This document shows positions 23,878 to 34,028 of a stretch of DNA of 64,000 nucleotides, piece after piece. Position 1 is the stretch's first letter. Each line of letters starts with the position of its first letter. The notes beneath the pieces are model-generated. The model worked only from the letters and a program-made list of their open reading frames with translations, was not told the DNA's origin and searched no databases. Source of the DNA: Cryptomeria japonica (lineage: Eukaryota; Streptophyta; Pinopsida; Cupressales; Cupressaceae); contig NC_081407.1 of NCBI RefSeq assembly GCF_030272615.1, positions 440,971,213 to 441,035,212 of the forward strand, in the 5' to 3' direction. Made by a program: the position numbers and the translations under genes.

Positions 23878-26800
23878 ATGGCACCTAAGAGAGAATTCTT
23901 AGGAAAGGTTAATTACCAAGAGAGGGCTATCTATGATGACTTCCTTGAATAGTTGACATTGTCAACTAATGTGGCCACAAAGGTAAAAGAACTTGTGCCA
24001 AGAGCTCCTCACCTAAAAATAGGAGAGGGATTATATGATAAGGGTAACTGGCTAAGAGACCCACAAATTGGGTTGTCTGGGTTGGGATTATTTAAAGTTG
24101 GATTTGGCATGAGAAACTCCTCAGCCCCATAGAATAGTATCTGGGAGTTAGATGTAGGAAAATTAGTGGTCCCTGGAGTATTCATGGATGTGGATCTCCT
24201 AACTCAGATTGCACACAACTATGACCCAATTACAAGAAGTGTCAAGGATATAAGTGGGAAAACCCTCATTGAAATAAATAATGAGGAGTTCAAAAATGCT
24301 TTTGGGCTTAGTGAATTTACTAATTTTCTAGAGCCTATTAATTTTAAATCACTAGCTCAGGTTTACAGTGTGCAGAGGAACCACCTTAGAAATGGGCCTC
24401 TTAAAGAATTCTTTGTGAAGATAGGTGGGTTAGCAGTTGTAGGACCTAACACTGAGGAGCCTTTTTCTTTAAATCTATTTACCCTTAGGGCCAAAGGATT
24501 ATATTGGTCACTCTGCCAAATTCTAAGAGAAGATGCTGAAGCAAATATGCCAACTCATTACATGCTAATGGTTGCTCAAATTTTGAATCCCTCTTTGGCA
24601 ATGACCTTTGATTATGCTTCCTTTATCACTGATGCTATCCATGAAGGATTGATAGGAATAAAGCATGGGAAAGTGGATAAGCCTTTTGGGTGGTACTCCC
24701 TCCTCATGCATTTGTTTTTATTCAAGGGTGGTGATTATTTTGCAAGTGGGATGGATATTGTGAAAGAGAAAAATGGAGAGAAGATGTCAGTGCAGTTATG
24801 GAGTACAGTGATGTCATGGGACAGAGAAGATGCAAGCTTCTTAAAGTTTGATAAGTGTTTTGCATCTAAGATTAGGACTCTTATCTATTCTAAGAATCCA
24901 AGAGTCCCTAATCTTCTTTTGGAATTCATTAGGCCAAAAGAGTTTGCTGAGAATGTTAAAATTGTCCACAATTGGGTTGATATTTACTTATACCCTGTCT
25001 CCACAATTTTCAGAGTATATGGTTTCAAAGGCACTCCATTTTTGTTACCCTATCAGGTCCCTCTTAAAGTGGGAATTGTAGAGATCCTCAAGCAGATTGG
25101 TAGTGTGCAAGAGGCAGAGTTAACAGGCAGAGGTAAATGAACCATTTTCCCTACAATTACCATAGCACACCAATTTGTGATAATTAAAGGAGGTTGGAAG
25201 TGTTTTGAATATTTTCTTCAACCGTATCATTTGTCAATTGCAGTATCCCGATGTGCTGACCCTAAAGACTTCTTCAATGGAATGTTCAGAAAGAGGGCAA
25301 TATGCAGAGGTAGGCCCCACCAATTCCAATTTCCTGAAGACCTCATTAGAAATGAGTTTGATTTAGATGAACAATAGTTGAGGAAGGAAAAGTGGGTGGC
25401 CTACAAAAAGGCTTTAGACTTTGTACACCAATTTGACACTAGCTATGACCCTTTGTCTAGCTTTCATCCTTTTGAGGAGAAGATAAAGTTCTTGATTCTT
25501 TGCTTTGAGGATGTGATGCAAACATTGAAAGAAAAGAGGGAGGTTGTAATTAAGAACAACCCTGAGAAAGAAAGACTGATTCTGAATAGGTCTGTATCTA
25601 CTAGAGTAATCCCTCTTGGTGATTACATGTTGCATAAGAAGTCCAACTATAGTGTGTTGATGCCTACAACAGGGGAGCCCTCTACCTCTAAAGGAAAGAG
25701 GAAGATACAGGATGTCATTGACATTCAAGATAGCCCAAAGAAACAAAGAGTGGCAAAAGAAGTACAATTTGATGAACCTTTGTACTCTCCATCTCAATCC
25801 CCTATTCATATAGGAGATGAACATGCAGTAACTGAGCAACTATTACAGTTAGGCAGCCTTGGAGAGATAGCACACATATGATGAAGTGGAAGAGGGAATG
25901 CCAGAAGAGCCCCTTACTGCTGAAATGAACATCACTACTAATGAGTTCAAAGGCCAGAAGTGGGATCCTGAGATCAAGCAAGACAGTGAAGATTTCTTGG
26001 CTAATAATAACTTTGTCACATCAGGAGCTTTCATGCAATTTGTGTGGAAGTAGAACATTGATAAATTTAATACTCAGTGTGAAAAGAGGAAAAGTGAGCA
26101 ACCCCATAGAGATCCAACTGTGGTAGAGGAAGAGATAAAGCAAGAAATGGCTGATGAGTTTAAGACCATCACTCCTGAGCAGGGAAGGGACATGGTAGCA
26201 CAGGCTGGAGTACTCATTTTCTCCAAATGGGATATAGCAGATGCCTTGGTTTTAGAGGCAGTAAGAAAAGAGACCAAGCCTATGGAGGGAGTCACTTTCA
26301 GCAAAGATAATGCTGCACTGGTCATGTGGTCTCTTAAAAGAGATGAGAATAAGAAGAATAAGGACACCCCAGGGTCAAGTTACCTTGGAGGAATGATAGT
26401 GAAAAGAGTGCAAAGCACTGGGGTAGTGGAAGCTGCTAGCACTATGCTAGAGACTACAAAGTTTAGTGTTGCAGTAGCAGAAAGGGAGGCTATGGAAAAG
26501 GCAAATCTCCAAGTTAAGTTGGAGATAGTTCTAAAAGCTTACAACAATACCAAGTAAGAGGTAAGAGGTAAAGATAGCATCATCACCAAGCTACAAAGCC
26601 AGTTGGCAGGACAATACCATCAAGGTGAGTCCTCAACATTGATGATCTCCTCTTCTCCTGAAAGACCTCCACCTACTAGCGCCATTATTGAGTTCCCACT
26701 ATCTCCAGCACCTTCTAGTTCTCAGTTGATCGAGATCACTCCCTATGAGTTGGAGAATTTAAAATAGGCTCAAGCCTTATATGCAAAGAAATATGAAGAG

Positions 26801-27456
26801 AGGGTAAAGGCTACAATTTTAAGTTTTGCTGACACTATAGAGTCTTCACTAATGTACAATAACATGAGTAAAATCTTGGAAATGTGGAATGAGCTAAATT
26901 GGGACAAGGTTGTGTTAATGCCTATTTTTTATAAATGGAGACCCAAAGAGAAGGATATAGAACTGATTTGTGTATCCTATGATGAGGTAGGGGCTGACCC
27001 TATCATTAAATCTACAAATGATATGACTAAGGATTTAGTAAAGTTGGCAGAAGGAGTAGATAATGCAGATAGAAAGATCAACTTGTATAAGAAAGCGTAC
27101 ACTGATCAGGTTTTTGAATTGCTCCTAGGAGGTTTTGTCAGCCCAAACCAATTAAAGGACAAATAAATATGGCTTAAGGAATTAGAAGCCAAATTGTCAT
27201 TAAGGATAAAAGGAATTGTCAAATCAGAGGATGCCTCCATATTTGTTAAAAAAATTGAAGAGATTGAGAAAATCAAATCTCATTATGGTTTCCTGAATTC
27301 AGAGGTTAATAAAATGAGAAATTCTTGGAAAAGATTAGCCAAGATAAAAGAAAAAGTAATTAACTTCTCATGGCCTACTGATGAGGTGTATCAGGAATTG
27401 ACAAATAAATATGCAGTGCTTGATGTGGAGCAATTAGAAGATGTTGCAAAAGAACA
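23878..27456 (+). pseudogene. LTR-encoded protein of element A, 3' copy (decayed; interrupted by B)
   Basis: It starts MAPKRE and follows the full layout of B's LTR protein, including the central basic region (KGKRK, then PKKQR, about 25690-25755). Breaks: TAG at 23949, stops near 24131-24136, TGA at 25138, TAG at 25375, a two-base deletion frameshift near 25860, TAG near 26050, and others further on. The longest clean stretch is 24166-25140. The C-terminal end continues after element B at 47403-47442 with the acidic tail and TAA, and the reading across the B insertion matches the 5' LTR copy at about 13270-13321. Confidence 0.8.
27452..27456. other. Target-site duplication of element B, left (GAACA)
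   Basis: GAACA precedes B and is repeated at 47398-47402. Removing B and one copy restores the reading found in A's other LTR (about 13276). Confidence 0.95.
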
Positions 27457-27807
27457 TGTTATCACTGTTTTTAAAATTGGGTTCTTTTCCCATAATTGGC
27501 TATGGTTCTTTGAAAATATTCGTAGGGTGTGGCCCCAGGTGTCTCAGCTTTGTTCTAAACCTAGAGGGTTTAGGGTTTTTCTAAGTTTTAGGCTTTATCT
27601 TTTGTATTAAGTCCCCTGGTTTCTATTCCGACGTTACTTTATTTCACTTAAGTCATGGGTCGCGGGGTCGTAAGAAATGTTCCCCCTTGCTATTTACCTA
27701 GGCGGTCATGTTGATTATTTAAAAAAAAATTTCGCCTTTTATTATTTCCTTCTAAAGTGCCAGGCCCAGTAAACACTGATCAACTTGGAGAAAGATCCGA
27801 CGGTTGG

Positions 27808-27857
27808 CGCTATTTCGCAAGGGATAAGTGTTCACCCTTTAAGGCTGCGAAATAGCG
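27808..27857 (+). promoter_or_regulatory. U3 hairpin module 1 (B 5' LTR)
   Basis: Perfect 12-bp inverted arms CGCTATTTCGCA (27808-27819) and TGCGAAATAGCG (27846-27857), with an inner AAGGG/CCCTT pair. It is followed by 'gccgtccatgtgtcat'. The same module is at 41373-41422 in the 3' LTR. Confidence 0.8.
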
Positions 27858-28167
27858 AGGATGAATATCAGCCGTCCATGTGTCATGTGGAGGAAGTAAA
27901 GGTTGCGGCCGTCAAAGAAGGTAGGGCCCCCCTTACGTGGTCTTCTCTAGCGTATTAGAGGGCAGCACGTGGCACAGGTTGCCATAGTCAGCATTTTAAG
28001 ATTAAGGATCAAAGTGGGCCCCAAAGATGAGTCAGCTCACAGGTGGAGGTGACCTGGCAGGGATAGCTCTTACAATTCATTGAGACCCTATGGCTCCTTC
28101 CAGCGAATGAAAAGTCAACAGGTCAGCTTCGAAGATGACAGGGCGCCAGGTGTCCATGGCGTGTCCG

Positions 28168-28442
28168 TGGGCCCACCACCTCTGAAAGCTTCTAACAGGG
28201 TTTAAATGCCGAGCAAGTCGAGATAAGATCTAACGGCTCGCGCTATTTTGCAAGGGTAAGATGCTCACCTTTTAAGGCTGCAAAATAGCGAAAGTTAACC
28301 TGGACCGTCCACGTGTCTTGATAACACGCAGTCTAAAAGGAAGCTGTGGGTCCCTATAGTGTATGCTTGACAAATGAAAAGTTGACAGGTCAGCTTCGAA
28401 GATAACGAGGAGCCAGGTGTCCATGGCGTGTCCGTGGGCCCA
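28168..28442 (+). promoter_or_regulatory. Repeated TGGGCCCA sites in the B U3
   Basis: TGGGCCCA occurs at 28168-28175 and 28435-28442 within duplicated ~70-bp blocks ('aggtcagcttcgaagat...ccaggtgtccatggcg'). A third, weaker copy is near 28565. TGGGCC words are known TCP-type 'site II' elements in plant promoters; use here is inferred. Confidence 0.4.
28241..28290 (+). promoter_or_regulatory. U3 hairpin module 2 (B 5' LTR), arms changed in concert
   Basis: Arms CGCTATTTTGCA (28241-28252) and TGCAAAATAGCG (28279-28290) pair perfectly. In the 3' LTR (41806-41855) both arms instead have the C/G version (TTTCGCA and TGCGAAA), again perfectly paired. Confidence 0.8.
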
Positions 28443-28637
28443 CCATTTCTGAGATAGACCTGTCGAGAGTGAAGTGGGGCCCCCATGGTTCTTCTTCCGG
28501 CAACTGACAGAGCGACAAATCAGCACAGTGGATGACTAGATGCCAGATAACACTGATGACTCAGCGGGCCCACCATTCCTGAGGACCTGTTCGAAGGATT
28601 AAAAGGTGATTAACTTGAAAGATAATCCAACGGCCCG

Positions 28638-28687
28638 CGCTATTTCGTGAGGGTTAACTGCTCACCCTTTAAGGCTGCAAAATAGCA
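28638..28687 (+). promoter_or_regulatory. U3 hairpin module 3 (B 5' LTR), arms decaying
   Basis: Left arm CGCTATTTCGTG and right arm TGCAAAATAGCA; the 3' LTR copy (42203-42252) has CGCTATTTCACG and TGCGAAATAGCG. It is followed by 'ggccgtccacgtgtcatg', which includes an ACGTG core. Confidence 0.75.
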
Positions 28688-28759
28688 AGAATGAATATCG
28701 GCCGTCCACGTGTCATGATGATGACATGGAAAAAAGAGAAAGACACGGGCCTGCCACAG

Positions 28760-28766
28760 TATAAAG
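28760..28766 (+). promoter_or_regulatory. Candidate TATA box, element B 5' LTR
   Basis: TATAAAG in a GC-rich setting about 500 bp before the LTR gene, and at the same offset (42325-42331) in the 3' LTR. CCAAT-like words lie downstream near 28813 and 28849, so the true start site is uncertain. Element A has no TATAAAG at the matching place. Confidence 0.5.
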
Positions 28767-28917
28767 GGCGACATTCAACCAGTATCAAAATAGAATGTGA
28801 GGGGATTTTCTAAGCCAATGGTCGGATGCCGCGTGGTATTATGTAGCCAATAAAAAGACAGGACTTAGACTAAGGACAAAGCCGTCAAAATGAAATTCAC
28901 AGAGAGACACTTGCAGA

Positions 28918-29015
28918 AAGACTGCGACCCGTTGGAGCTAAAATATGAATTCTCGTATGAATCCGATTTTGAAGGGACGGCCGAAGCATGCGGAATCAAT
29001 GTTACAGTTAAGGCC
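28918..29015 (+). promoter_or_regulatory. Conserved non-coding block upstream of LTR ORF (B, 5' copy)
   Basis: It contains 'gaagggacggccgaagcatg' and 'atcaatgttacagttaagg', shared with A (10440-10540 and 23522-23620) and with B's 3' LTR (about 42483-42580). It probably lies in the 5' leader if the TATA at 28760 is used. Confidence 0.5.
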
Positions 29016-29263
29016 TAGAGTACAAGCATTTGATTTCCTAACAACCAAGTAAGGATACCTCTTAAAAGGATTTTTGCAGAGGAGGCAAACGCAGAGTTAT
29101 CTTTTACAAATACAGAGAAGGCAAACTGGTTGCAAAGCGAATTTCTTCAAGCAAGCATCAGGTTTTTTCTTATTTTGCAGCCATTGTTGAGTTGTAATAA
29201 GTAAAATTGTTCTCGTATAACAGAAGTGTTTTCAGAAGTGATATTCATCTGGTTGTATTGCAA

Positions 29264-32200
29264 ATGGCTCCTAAAAGGGAATTTTCTGGTAAAGTTGATT
29301 ATCTGGAAAGAAGTGTATGTGATGACTTTTTAGAGCAGTTGACGCTGTCAACTAACCAGGCGTCTAAGGCGAAAGAGTTAGTACCCAGGGCTCCCCGACT
29401 AAAAATTGGAGAAGGATTATATGACAAGGGTAATTGGTTGAGAGACCCACAGGTGGGATTGTCTGGGTTGGGGTTATTTAAAGTCGGTTTTGGAATGAGG
29501 AATTCTCCTGCTCCTCAAAATAGCATTTGGGAATTAGATGTTGGGAGATTGGTAGTCCCAGGGGTGTTCATGGATACAGATTTGTTAACCCAAATGGCAT
29601 TGAATTATGATTCAGTTACCAGGTGTATCCGGGATGTGAATGGGAAAACCCTCGTGGAGATAAATGCAGAAGAGTTGAGAATAGCGTTCGGGCTTAGTGA
29701 GGCTACCAACTTCTTGGAACCTATAAACTTCACACAAATGGCTCAGGTATACAGGGCACAGAGGACTCATCTCAGGAATGGGCCTCTCAAAGAACTTTTT
29801 CTGAAAGTGGGAGGGTTAGCAGTTGTAGGGCCCAATACACAAGAGCCTTTTTCACTAAGTATGTTTATCTCAAGGACAAAAGGGATGTACTGGGCACTTT
29901 GCCAAGTTCTAGGAGAGGATGCTGAATCTAATATGCCAAATCATTATCTGTTAATGATTGTTCAAATTCTGAATCCTTCTCTTGCTATTACATTTGATTA
30001 TGCTTCCTATATTGCTGATGCTATCCATGGAGGATTGATAGGGATAAAGAATGGAAAGGTGGATAGGCCATTTGGGTGGTATTCACTATTGATGCACCTC
30101 TTCCTCTTCAAAGGTGGAGATTATTTTGCCAGTGGAATGGACCTGGTAAAAGAAAAGGAGGGAGAAAAGATGTCGGTGCAATTATGAAGTACTGTATTGT
30201 CATGGGATAGAGAGGATGCAAGTTTTCTAAAGTTTGATAAATATTTTGCATCCAAGATAAGGACTCTCCTTTGCTCTGACAATCCAAGAATCCCCAAGGT
30301 TCTTCTGGAATTCTTAAGACCAAAAGAATTCGTAGAGAGTATCAAGATAGTTCATAATTGGGGTGATATGTACTTGTATCCAGTCTCCACAGTTTTTTGG
30401 GTTTTTGGTTTTAGAGGCACCCCATTTTTGTTACCATACCAGGTCCCCCTCAAAGTGGGTATAGCTGAGATTCTCAGACAAATTGGTGACTTGCAAGAGG
30501 CAGAGTTAACTGGCAGAGGTAAAGGGACTATTTTCCCTACAGCTACAGTAGCCCACCAATTTGTAATCACCAAGGGAGGCTGGAAATGTTTTGAGGATTT
30601 CCTCAAACCCTACCATTTGTCCACTGCAGTGTCTAGATGTGCTGATCCGGAGGACTTCTACAATGGTGTATTCCGGAAGAAAGTAGCATGCAAAGGTAGG
30701 CCCCATCAATTCCACTTTCCTGAAGACCTCATCAGGAATGAATTTGATTTGGATGAACAGGAGTTGAGGAAGGAAAAATGGGTGGCTTACAGGAAGGCCC
30801 TGGATTTTGTGCATCAATTTGATGCTAGCTATGACCCATTGTCTAGCTTCTTCCCATTGGAAGAAAAGATAAAATTTTTGATTATTTGTTTTGAGGATGT
30901 GATGCAGACAATAAAGGAGAAAAGGGAAGTTGTAATTAAAAACAACCCTGAGAAAGCAAGAATGATTTTGGGGAAATCAACTCCTATTAAAGCCATCCCT
31001 CCTGGTGATTACACCCTGCATAAGAAAGCAGGTTACAGTGTGTTGGTGTCTGCAAGAGGGGAACCCTCTTCATCCAAAGGGAAGAGGAAAACACATGAAG
31101 TCATTCACATACAAGACAGCCCAAAGAAGCAGAGGGTGGGGAAGGAGGTGCAATCAGATACACCCTTATATTCCCCATCCCAATCCCCTCTCCACATTGG
31201 AGATGAACAAGCAGCAACTGAATACCTCTCTCAGTTGGGCAGCTTGGGGGAGATTGCGTATACATATGATGAAGTGGAAGAAGGGATGCCAGAAGAGCCC
31301 AATGAAGCACAAATGGACATCACTTCAACTGAACTCAAAGGCCAGGAGTGGGATCCTGAGATAAAGAAGGCCACTAGTACCTTTCTAGCGGATGATAGTT
31401 TTGTCACATCTGAAGCATTTGTGCAGTTTATCTGGAAACAACATATAGATAAGTATAATGCTAGATGTGAAACAAGAAAGGTAGAACAACCTGATAAAGA
31501 TCTAGCCTTAGTGGAGGAAGAAATAAAACAGGAGATGATGGAAGAATTCAAAACCATCACTCCTGAACAGGGAAGAGATTTAGTAGCACAAGCTGGAGTG
31601 CTCATTCTACCAGAATGGAATATTGCTGATGCTCTGGTGCTGGATGCAGTGAGAAAAGAAACCAAACCCATGGAAGGGGTTACATTCAGTAAAGACAATG
31701 CTGCTCTAGTCATGTGGTCCCTTAAGAGAAATGAGGACAAGAAGGGTAAAGACACCACAGGGACAAGTCACATTGGTGGATTAGTGGTTAAGAGAGTAGA
31801 GAGTACAGGGGTAGTAGAGGCCGCTAGCACAGTGTTGGAGACTGCCAAATTTAGTGTTGCAGTAGCTAAGAAGGATGCTAATAAAAAGGAAGCCCTCCAG
31901 CTCAAATTGGAAACAGTCTTGAAGGCTTATGACAGTGCCAAGGAGGAAATAAGAGGCAAGGAGAGTATTATTGCCAGATTGCAGAGCCAATTAGCAGGAC
32001 AACGTCAACAGGGTGAGTCTTCAACATTAATGATCACCTCTTCCCCTGCAAGACCTCCACCTACTAGCCCCATTATTGAGCTCCCACCATCTCCTGCACC
32101 TTCCAGCTCTCAGATGATAGAGATTACTCCCCAAGAATTGGAGAGTCTTAAGCAAACTCAGGCCTATTATGCAGGGAAGTATGAAGAAAAGATTAAGGCC

Positions 32201-32908
32201 ACAGTCTCCAGTTTTGCAGACACTATAAATGCTTCACTCCTTCACAATAGTGTAGGAAAAGTCATGGAGATATGGACTGAGTTGAGAAGAGATAAGGCCA
32301 TATTGACACCCATTTTTGACAGATGGAGGCCTAGGGAGCAGGATTTGGAGTTCATGTGTGTTTCCTGTGATGAAGCAAGAGCTAACCCTATTATCAAATC
32401 CACTTCTAATATCACTAAGAGTTTATTGCAATTGGCAACAGAGGTGGATAATGTGGAAAGAAGGGTTAAATTGCTTAAAAAGGAATACACTGATCAGGTT
32501 TGTGAGTTACTCCCAGGAATTTTTGCCAATCCAGATCAGCTGAAAGATAAGCAGATATGGCTCAGTGAGATAAATGCCAAATTGTCAGCAAGGGTCAAGG
32601 GAATTATTGATCTGGATGATACCTCATTTTTTGTTATAACCATACAGGAAATAGAGAGAATTAAATCACACTACAGTTTTCTTAACTCAGAAGTCAACAA
32701 ACTGAGGAATTCTTGGAAAGGGTTGACTAAGGTTAAAAGTGATGTGATTAATTTTGTATGGCCGACCGAGGAGACGTATAGTGTGTGGGGAGTTAAATAT
32801 TCCACTCGAGATCCGGAGCAGTTAGAGAGCGTCCCTGAAGAGCCAGAAGAGGTTGCAACTGAACAACCCGTCCAACAGACTGCTGAAGAAGCTGAAAAGA
32901 GCGCATAA
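29264..32908 (+). CDS. LTR-encoded protein of element B, 5' copy (1,214 codons, one stop)
   Basis: The function is unknown; it is neither gag, protease, RT nor integrase. The start MAPKREFSGK is chosen because A shares it exactly, although an in-frame ATG exists 19 codons upstream (29207). Residues 1 to about 560 look globular and are highly conserved with A. About 605-625 is a basic, nuclear-signal-like segment (KGKRK...PKKQR). About 867-918 is a coiled coil, about 925-950 a Pro/Ser-rich linker, then more helix and an acidic Glu/Pro tail ending at TAA 32906. A single TGA at 30185 breaks it; the 3' LTR copy has TGG there. The gene would lie near the 5' end of the element's RNA, ahead of gag-pol. 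Nuclear action is only suggested by the basic segment. Confidence 0.8.
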
Positions 32909-33649
32909 CTGAAATTGTAACTTCTTCAATTTTTGAAGTAATTGTAAAAAACTTTCTTCAAGAAGTCCGAAGCTTTGTGCATCCATATTGTTATAAATGG
33001 ATACCAGGACTAGAGAGAAAGGGATCACAAAATTTTTGTAAGAAAACGCTGCAGAAATGTTATCTGAGCTTTTCCAAGGTTTAATGGAGAATCAGACTTT
33101 TGTAAAACCTTTTCAAATGAATATCAATATACAGATCGTCAGTTTTGAGTAAAGCTCTGTGTCGTCTTCAAATTTGTCCTTAATTGTATTTATTCTTTCA
33201 TTCAGAATAGTCTAGGATTTTTTCTGTTTGAATGGAATTGTAAGGCAATCTCAGTATGGGTGTTTCTAGCTTTTCCCTTTAGGAGGGAAATTAAACATGC
33301 ATGACCACTCTACCAGTAAATACTTTAGGATAAACTTTGAATTTTGAGGACCATAGCATATTTTGAAGTGATTAAATTCTTGTTGATGCTAGGCATTTAC
33401 AGGGATAAATGGAGACCAAGTTGATGGGAAGTATAGAGATATTTTATTTCAGGAGTTTTATTTGAGTTTGAGTGACTCTGTAGCCTTGGATAAAGCACTG
33501 GTACTAATCGAAGCTGTTTATTGCATGCTTTGTTGATCAAATATGCTGAAGTTGAGTATCGTTTCATTCTTTGTTTTCAGTTGTTTTTCAAGGTGAATAA
33601 ACTCACTGGTTTTCTGGACTGGTTTGCTGTGGGTTTGTTGCTTAAGAAT

Positions 33650-33700
33650 GTGAAGTTAATTCACAAAGGGTATACCCGCCTGGGCTTTAAGGAAGAGCCC
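33650..33700 (+). other. Two small hairpins near the end of the B 5' LTR
   Basis: GTGAA (33650-33654) pairs with TTCAC (33660-33664). GGGCT (33682-33686) pairs with AGCCC (33696-33700). Element A has GTGAA/TTCAC and GACTT/AAGTC in the same places, so the second stem shows covariation. The B 3' LTR copy of the second stem is at 47247-47265. Confidence 0.55.
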
Positions 33701-33836
33701 GAAGTGTAGAAGGTCTAACCAAACCTTGTCATATGTTGTCTCTAAAATCTATTTATCCTTGACGTCTTCTCGGCACCCATTTTAGATTATATTATTAAGG
33801 CATTGAAGGGGAATCAGATTTTGAGAACAACAAAAG

Positions 33837-33854
33837 TGGCGACTCTGCTGGGGA
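33837..33854 (+). other. Primer-binding site, element B (tRNA-Arg type)
   Basis: TGGCGACTCTGCTGGGGA starts 4 bases after the LTR. Its complement ends in TCGCCA, the CCA end of a tRNA; as I recall, plant tRNA-Arg ends this way and Ogre elements use it. The tRNA identity was not checked. Confidence 0.75.
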
Positions 33855-33961
33855 GAGATATCACAAAAGATATAGACACAGAATCTGTGCCAAGCTTGTG
33901 GAAGGTATTGTTGTGTTGTGAGTAAGAATGCTTGCGTTTATATTTCCCATAGTTTTGTGGG

Positions 33962-33972
33962 TGGCGACTCTG
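33962..33972 (+). other. Second partial PBS copy, element B
   Basis: TGGCGACTCTG repeats the first 11 bases of the PBS 125 bp downstream. Element A keeps it too (14500-14510), even though A's true PBS has decayed. Confidence 0.5.
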
Positions 33973-34028
33973 TTATTTTTGAACCAGTCCTTGTGAGATA
34001 TAAACTTTCTAAAATAAAGACAAACAAG

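Larger units (their letters stand above)
21557..27456 (+). repeat. Element A 3' LTR, first part (before element B)
   Basis: The LTR starts TGTTATCAAT and matches 8475-14260 with the same order of hairpin modules (about 21930-23500), conserved block (about 23522-23620) and LTR ORF (23878 on). It breaks at 27456 inside the ORF where B was inserted, and the last five bases GAACA are duplicated after B. It retains the 1.09 kb missing from the 5' LTR. Confidence 0.9.
27457..33832 (+). repeat. Element B 5' LTR (6,376 bp)
   Basis: TGTTATCACTG start and ACAACA end. It contains three hairpin modules (27808-28687), a TATA box (28760), a conserved block (28918-29015), the LTR gene (29264-32908) and two small hairpins (33650-33700). 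It matches 41022-47397 in length and layout. Confidence 0.95.

Noticed and set aside
30185-30187. The TGA as a programmed readthrough signal in the LTR gene
   Set aside because: The other LTR of the same element has TGG there, so it is most simply a mutation.
30108-32490. Long minus-strand ORFs opposite the LTR genes and gag-pol (for example 175 residues at 31231-31758)
   Set aside because: They mirror the plus-strand gene, recur wherever that gene is copied, and show no family resemblance.
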